Shown here piece by piece: positions 60,331-64,000 of a DNA stretch of 64,000 nt. This stretch comes from Scylla paramamosain (lineage: Eukaryota; Arthropoda; Malacostraca; Decapoda; Portunidae). Every line of letters begins with the position of its first letter. Positions within the stretch are counted from its first letter, which is position 1. The position numbers were made by a program, and so were the translations under genes. The notes below the pieces were generated by a model, which ran no database searches, had not been told where the DNA came from, and saw only the letters and a list, made by a program, of their open reading frames with translations. The stretch is from NCBI RefSeq assembly GCF_035594125.1, contig NC_087166.1, positions 21,216,266 to 21,280,265 of the forward strand, given 5' to 3'.

Positions 60331-62045
60331 TTTGTGTGTTGCTCCTCAGCAGTTGACGGATGCATTAGCACATTTTTCCTTCTCTGTATGACCCGAGGGT
60401 CGTCTACTAGCATCCGAAGGAGCACCCCCATCCACGGTTGTGATGGCCAAAGTGGCACTATGATCCATCCTCTGGTCCTTTCCTCCCTTAACTTCAGCAG
60501 ACATCTAGAGATCAGAGAGAAGGGAGGAAAGAGGTAAACCAATTTAAATTTAGCCCACGGAATTGTAACTGCATCAATATATGCAGCCTCTGGATCTGGT
60601 GTCCATGCACAGAATGGAGTCATTTGTTTGTTCAAACGTGAAGCGAATAGGTCTATACAAGGATTCCCAAATATAGAACACAATTCCTTAAATATCATCT
60701 CATTCAGCTGCCACTCATGTCCGTCATTAAAGTAACGTGATGCCTCGTCGGCCATGACGTTACATTTGCCTGGTATGTGGGAAGCTGTCAGCCATACCCC
60801 ATTACTAAGACACCATTCCCAGATGTTCCTACTAATGTCATCACAAACTATTGACTTAACACCTCCCATCTCATTCACTTAATTAATCGCTGTGGTGTTA
60901 TCACATAACACCCTGACGTGTAAACCTCTAAGGAGATGTGTAAAAGATCTCAATGAGAATAACATAGCCAATAATTCACGCATTAATGTGCAAACGCACC
61001 TCTTCAGGGGACCATCTGCCATTGGTAGTGATGCTATTTTGGCAACCTGCCCATCCTAGATTTTAAGCATCTGTGAACAACTCAGTATCTGGTGCATTTC
61101 TGAATATTTTCCTGTTTTGATTCTCCAATTCCTTAATCCACCAGTTTAAATCTGTTCTAATCTCCTCTGTAATGTTCATCCATCTATTAAAGTCTCCACA
61201 TGCCTCTTCCAAAGCCTTGATCTTTCCTCTTTCCATCCTCCTATAGTGCATCTTCCCCATCTCTACAGCTGGGATTGCTGCCACCAGCAGGCCAATCACT
61301 CTTGCCACAATTCTAATTTTTTCTTTGTCTATTGACTAAAAGAGAGCAATGCTGTATAATCTCATCCCTCCTACGCGCCGGCAAGGTAACTGTCATGGCC
61401 ACCAAATCTATCACGTTACCTAAATACTCAATACGCGTAGTGGGACTTAAAACAGATTTCTCCACATTTATGCAGAAACCTACATTCTGCAACAACTGAA
61501 TGTTCTCGGCAAAGAGCTACTATACAGAAGCGTATCATCAATATAACTAGTGATGTTGTGGCTTTTATGCCTAAGTGTAGAGAAAACTGGCTTCAGAAGT
61601 TTTGTAAATAGACGAGGACCATCCGAAAACCCGTTAGGTAGACATGTGAACTGGTAAATCTTATCCAACCATCTAAAACACAGATATTTTTGTTGTTCCT
61701 CTGCAATTTTTACTGAATAATAGGCTTTCTTAAGGTCTATAGAAGCCATATAATCTCCTTGACTAAGCAACTGTAATACTTGTTCAAAATTTTCCATTTT
61801 AAAATGAGTATATTCTACATGCCTGTTCAGTTTTCAAGATTTAACACCATCCTATAATCCCCCGTCTTATTCCTCACTAAAGACATACTGTATATCCTCT
61901 CTAAATAAATATCCGATATTAGCTTCATCTATATTCAGATGACAATATTCCACCATATCCAAAATGAACAGGTCACTTGTAATCACATGTCATTTATTGA
62001 TAAACTTGTGAAGTTGCCCAGCCTCAAATTGTTCTTTCACCTGGG
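60153..62045 (-). pseudogene. DIRS reverse transcriptase, RNase H and methyltransferase-like region (broken frames)
   Basis: RT at 61,797-61,313: GDYMASIDLKKAYYSVKI, YLCFRWLDKIYQFTCLPNG, catalytic SYIDDTLLYS, then VEKSVLSPTTRIEYLGN. RNase H begins near 61,100 (ELFTDA). Then 60,878-60,153, an uninterrupted ORF, holds the RNase H end (LTASHIPGKCNVMADEASR) and a segment (CIDLFASRLNKQ, YLFPPFSLISR, IIVPLWPSQPW) like the DIRS methyltransferase-type domain. Stops near 62.0 and 61.5 kb and at about 60.9 kb break the RT frame. Confidence 0.82.
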
Positions 62046-63031
62046 TTAATGCCGGGGGATAAGTTGACTCCGGCTTCTCACGTTTTTTGTTGTCCAAGCT
62101 TGAGCAGGGTAGGAGCGCCTGTGTTCACCACTGGAGGGCATCCTGCGAAAACCATACGGCTGATATCTGGATGGGAATCCACAGGAGGAGGCCTTGGCAA
62201 AAAAGTTACATTGTTTACCTCCACCAAATCTGCCACTGCTTGCAGTCCAAGATGTAGGCTTCTTAAAAGTGAATTTAGTTTTCAGCCTTTCTGCCTCCTC
62301 AATATTTCTGTTGGCTTGTGACAGGTCATCCCCAAACAATAGACCCGTCATGGGAGCCTTGTCAGCACACAAATGAGAATATTTGGGATTAATGTCCCTC
62401 TTTATGATATGTCGCCTGCTCAAGTTATTTCTGTAGTGGGCATTACCCAATAATGCTAATGCACCATTAAGCATGGCCACCTCATTTGCAATAATTTGGT
62501 GCTCTTCATCACGTGCCACCTTGTCTAGCACAGTAAGCGATTTTACAACAATAGTAGCTGCCTTGGTAATATCTTTTATCCCACTTCCCTTAAGTGGAAG
62601 TCTGCCTTCTTTGCCTCTGCAGGCAGTGCATCCAGGACCTGTGGGTTGCAATCCATTTGAGTTAATGCATGGCAGTTATTTGGTCTAAATGTCACCTCAT
62701 CCTCTACAATGGCTTTGTAATCTTCCTGCCTCATGCCATTAATAAACAGGTGGTTCACCATTGCAGCAATTTCCTTGTCAAGTTCTTTTGAGACAGTTTC
62801 CATGGGTCCATAATTCTTAGCACCTTGTAACAATATACTATCATGAGGAACATCCCTCTGGATTTCCTCTTCCTCATCACTGTCCTCCCTCAGTGGAGTT
62901 CTAAATCCAGAAAAACCTGCCTGTGATTCCTGAGAATCAGGCATCAAAGTATTATTTGACACCTACATGGGAGCATTGTTATGAACTGCTTTTGACTTCA
63001 CAGCCCCATTTTCCTTCTTAAGCTTGTCCAT
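62046..63031 (-). pseudogene. DIRS gag-like ORF
   Basis: Starts MDKLKKENGAV at 63031; a TAG stop follows after 22 codons, then open SNNTLMPDSQESQAGFSGF with an acidic DSDEEEEIQ patch to 62,576. A frameshift near 62,620 moves to the second frame (SGIKDITKAATIVVKSLTVL, LFGDDLSQANRNIEEAERLK, basic Ser/Arg-rich C-terminus to 62,046). Position and composition match DIRS gag; no zinc knuckle is seen. Confidence 0.7.
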
Positions 63032-63235
63032 GTCTCCTTAGCTGAGGTGCGTGGCATGCTGGTAGTTCTGAATCTCTCAGGACTGGGGCAAGCATCAGAA
63101 GGCGTCCTAGACATGGCGGCTAATGTAAACAAGATGCCACCCCTTTTAACAGCAGTTCCTTTTATAACCCCACGGGTGCCTTAACCTCACACACAGGGTA
63201 ACTTTAAATCAAAAACTCCTTCCTTATAATAATCC

Positions 63236-63486
63236 GGGAAGTCAAATGCCCCCAGGCTTGTAAGTAAGGCAATATTCCTCTTGCCCCAATAATGGGTAAC
63301 AAGATGGAACCATCTCGCACCTATGTCGGCTCACGAGAGTGCCCAAATAAAATTTTTTCCCTTTAGTAATTTGGGAAGTCAATTGCCCCCGGGCTTGTAA
63401 ATAAGGCAATATTCCTCTTGCCCCAATAATGGGTAACAAGATGGAACCATCTCGCACCTATGTCGGCTCACAAGAGTGCCCAAATA
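63236..63486. repeat. 137-bp-period tandem duplication in the DIRS leader
   Basis: The block starting 'gggaagtcaa' at 63,236 repeats at 63,373 and its end 'gcccaaata' at 63,341 repeats at 63,478; the units are nearly identical. Confidence 0.93.
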
Positions 63487-63499
63487 TGGTCATATTTGC

Positions 63500-63735
63500 C
63501 AATAATCCGCCTTATATCAAGTAACGGATATCATGTAACCAATAATCCGCCCTTATACAAGGTAACAGATATTAATAGTCCACAATCCGCCCTTAATTCA
63601 GGTAACGGATTCAAATAGGCAACACTCCGCCCTTATCAGGTAACGGATATCCATAGGCAATACTCCGCCCTATAATCAGGTAACGGATAATTAAAGACAA
63701 TATTCCACCCTTATAACAGGTAATGGAAATCATAA
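63500..63735. repeat. Six-unit tandem array, period 38-40 bp, in the DIRS leader
   Basis: Units carry 'aatccgcccttat' and 'caggtaacggatat' with small changes; the tccgc starts are at about 63,506, 63,546, 63,586, 63,626, 63,664 and 63,703. Located between the right terminus and the gag start of the element. Confidence 0.93.
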
Positions 63736-63927
63736 TACACAATCCAAACAAGAAAACTTTAATATTCCTATCACTCACCGATAACAGAAGCCGTAACAAC
63801 TTAACAGGAGGCGAGACCGATGTCCGACTTGTGTGGTGTCTGCGCAGTAACTGACTGTGTGGCGAAGTGTAGTGTATCTCATGTGAACGGCACCATCTAG
63901 CAGACAAGTGATTTGCCGAAGTAAAAT

Positions 63928-64000
63928 CACAAGGTATCCAAGGCGGTGTGTTGCAATGGATTGAAAACTGGCTAAACAACCATAAACAAAGAGTGGTAAT
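63928..64000 (+). mobile_element. LINE F RT, right part after the DIRS insertion
   Basis: Reads SQGIQGGVLQWIENWLNNHK and QRVVI, the segment that follows 'HLLIKLK' in CR1-type RTs. It continues beyond the window. Confidence 0.85.

Larger units (their letters stand above)
58797..63927 (-). mobile_element. DIRS-like tyrosine-recombinase retrotransposon, whole element
   Basis: About 5.1 kb, coding on the minus strand in the order gag, RT-RNase H, methyltransferase-like region, tyrosine recombinase. Inverted ends: 58,871-58,925 against 63,850-63,904. An internal complementary region at 59,037-59,180 contains the reverse complements of the left end and the right end joined at ATTTTA (59,130-59,135), as expected for a DIRS circle junction. 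Both genomic junctions show the same core, TAAAAT (58,797-58,802 and 63,922-63,927), with no target duplication. Removing the element rejoins LINE F in frame. Confidence 0.92.

Noticed and set aside
63500..63735. Regular 40-bp repeats as a CRISPR array
   Set aside because: Eukaryotic context, repeats diverge between units, no constant repeat/variable spacer pattern, and they lie in the leader of a DIRS element.

Overview
This is a 64-kb window of animal nuclear DNA. It has GT-AG introns, dinucleotide microsatellites up to about 170 bp long, many non-LTR retrotransposons, tRNA-derived SINEs, a Tc1-type DNA transposon and a DIRS-type tyrosine-recombinase retrotransposon. Together with degenerate CCTAA (arthropod telomere-type) motifs and the repeat families seen, this suggests an arthropod, most likely a decapod crustacean. 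The taxonomic call is inference; no rRNA or mitochondrial marker is present.

Region 1 (1-22,665) holds one complete host gene on the + strand: the orthologue of DNAJC3/p58IPK, an ER-lumenal J-domain co-chaperone with TPR repeats. I resolved ten exons (550-21,778) with compatible phases. They encode 500 residues with an N-terminal signal peptide, a TPR superhelix, a J domain with HPD at residues 416-418 and a Gly/Phe/His-rich tail. A perfect ER-stress response element (CCAAT-N9-CCACG) lies 215 bp upstream of the start codon, as expected for an unfolded-protein-response gene. The introns hold retrotransposon copies, microsatellites and a 498-bp tandem duplication.

Region 2 (about 23,000-50,500) is a nested repeat landscape. 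It contains a decayed Tc1-like transposon, a CR1/L2-group LINE split by an AT-rich insert with TIR-like ends, an RTE-like LINE, PHD-bearing ORF1 fragments, a near full-length LINE (family A, also antisense in DNAJC3 intron 3), a decayed arthropod repeat protein, a 383-bp foldback element, a LINE whose ORF1 carries PHD and GDS-esterase-like modules, and a near full-length LINE B with coiled-coil ORF1. Between the last two is an unidentified minus-strand stretch with coding-like blocks (43.1-44.3 kb).

Region 3 (52,655-55,546) is the second host gene, a large + strand exon with two tandem DZIP3/RUL138-like HEPN domains, each retaining an R-N-x3-H motif, followed by a NACHT NTPase. It ends at a good splice donor, so the gene probably continues. 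It looks like an NLR-type innate immune receptor with predicted RNase modules, and it carries a second, near-identical 76-codon tandem duplication near its C-terminal end.

Region 4 (56,600-64,000) is repeats again: a LINE A fragment, GA/CT microsatellites, and a DIRS-like element (about 58,797-63,927) inserted cleanly inside the RT gene of another LINE. Its ends, its internal complementary region and the interrupted target together show the recombination event, with a shared TAAAAT core.
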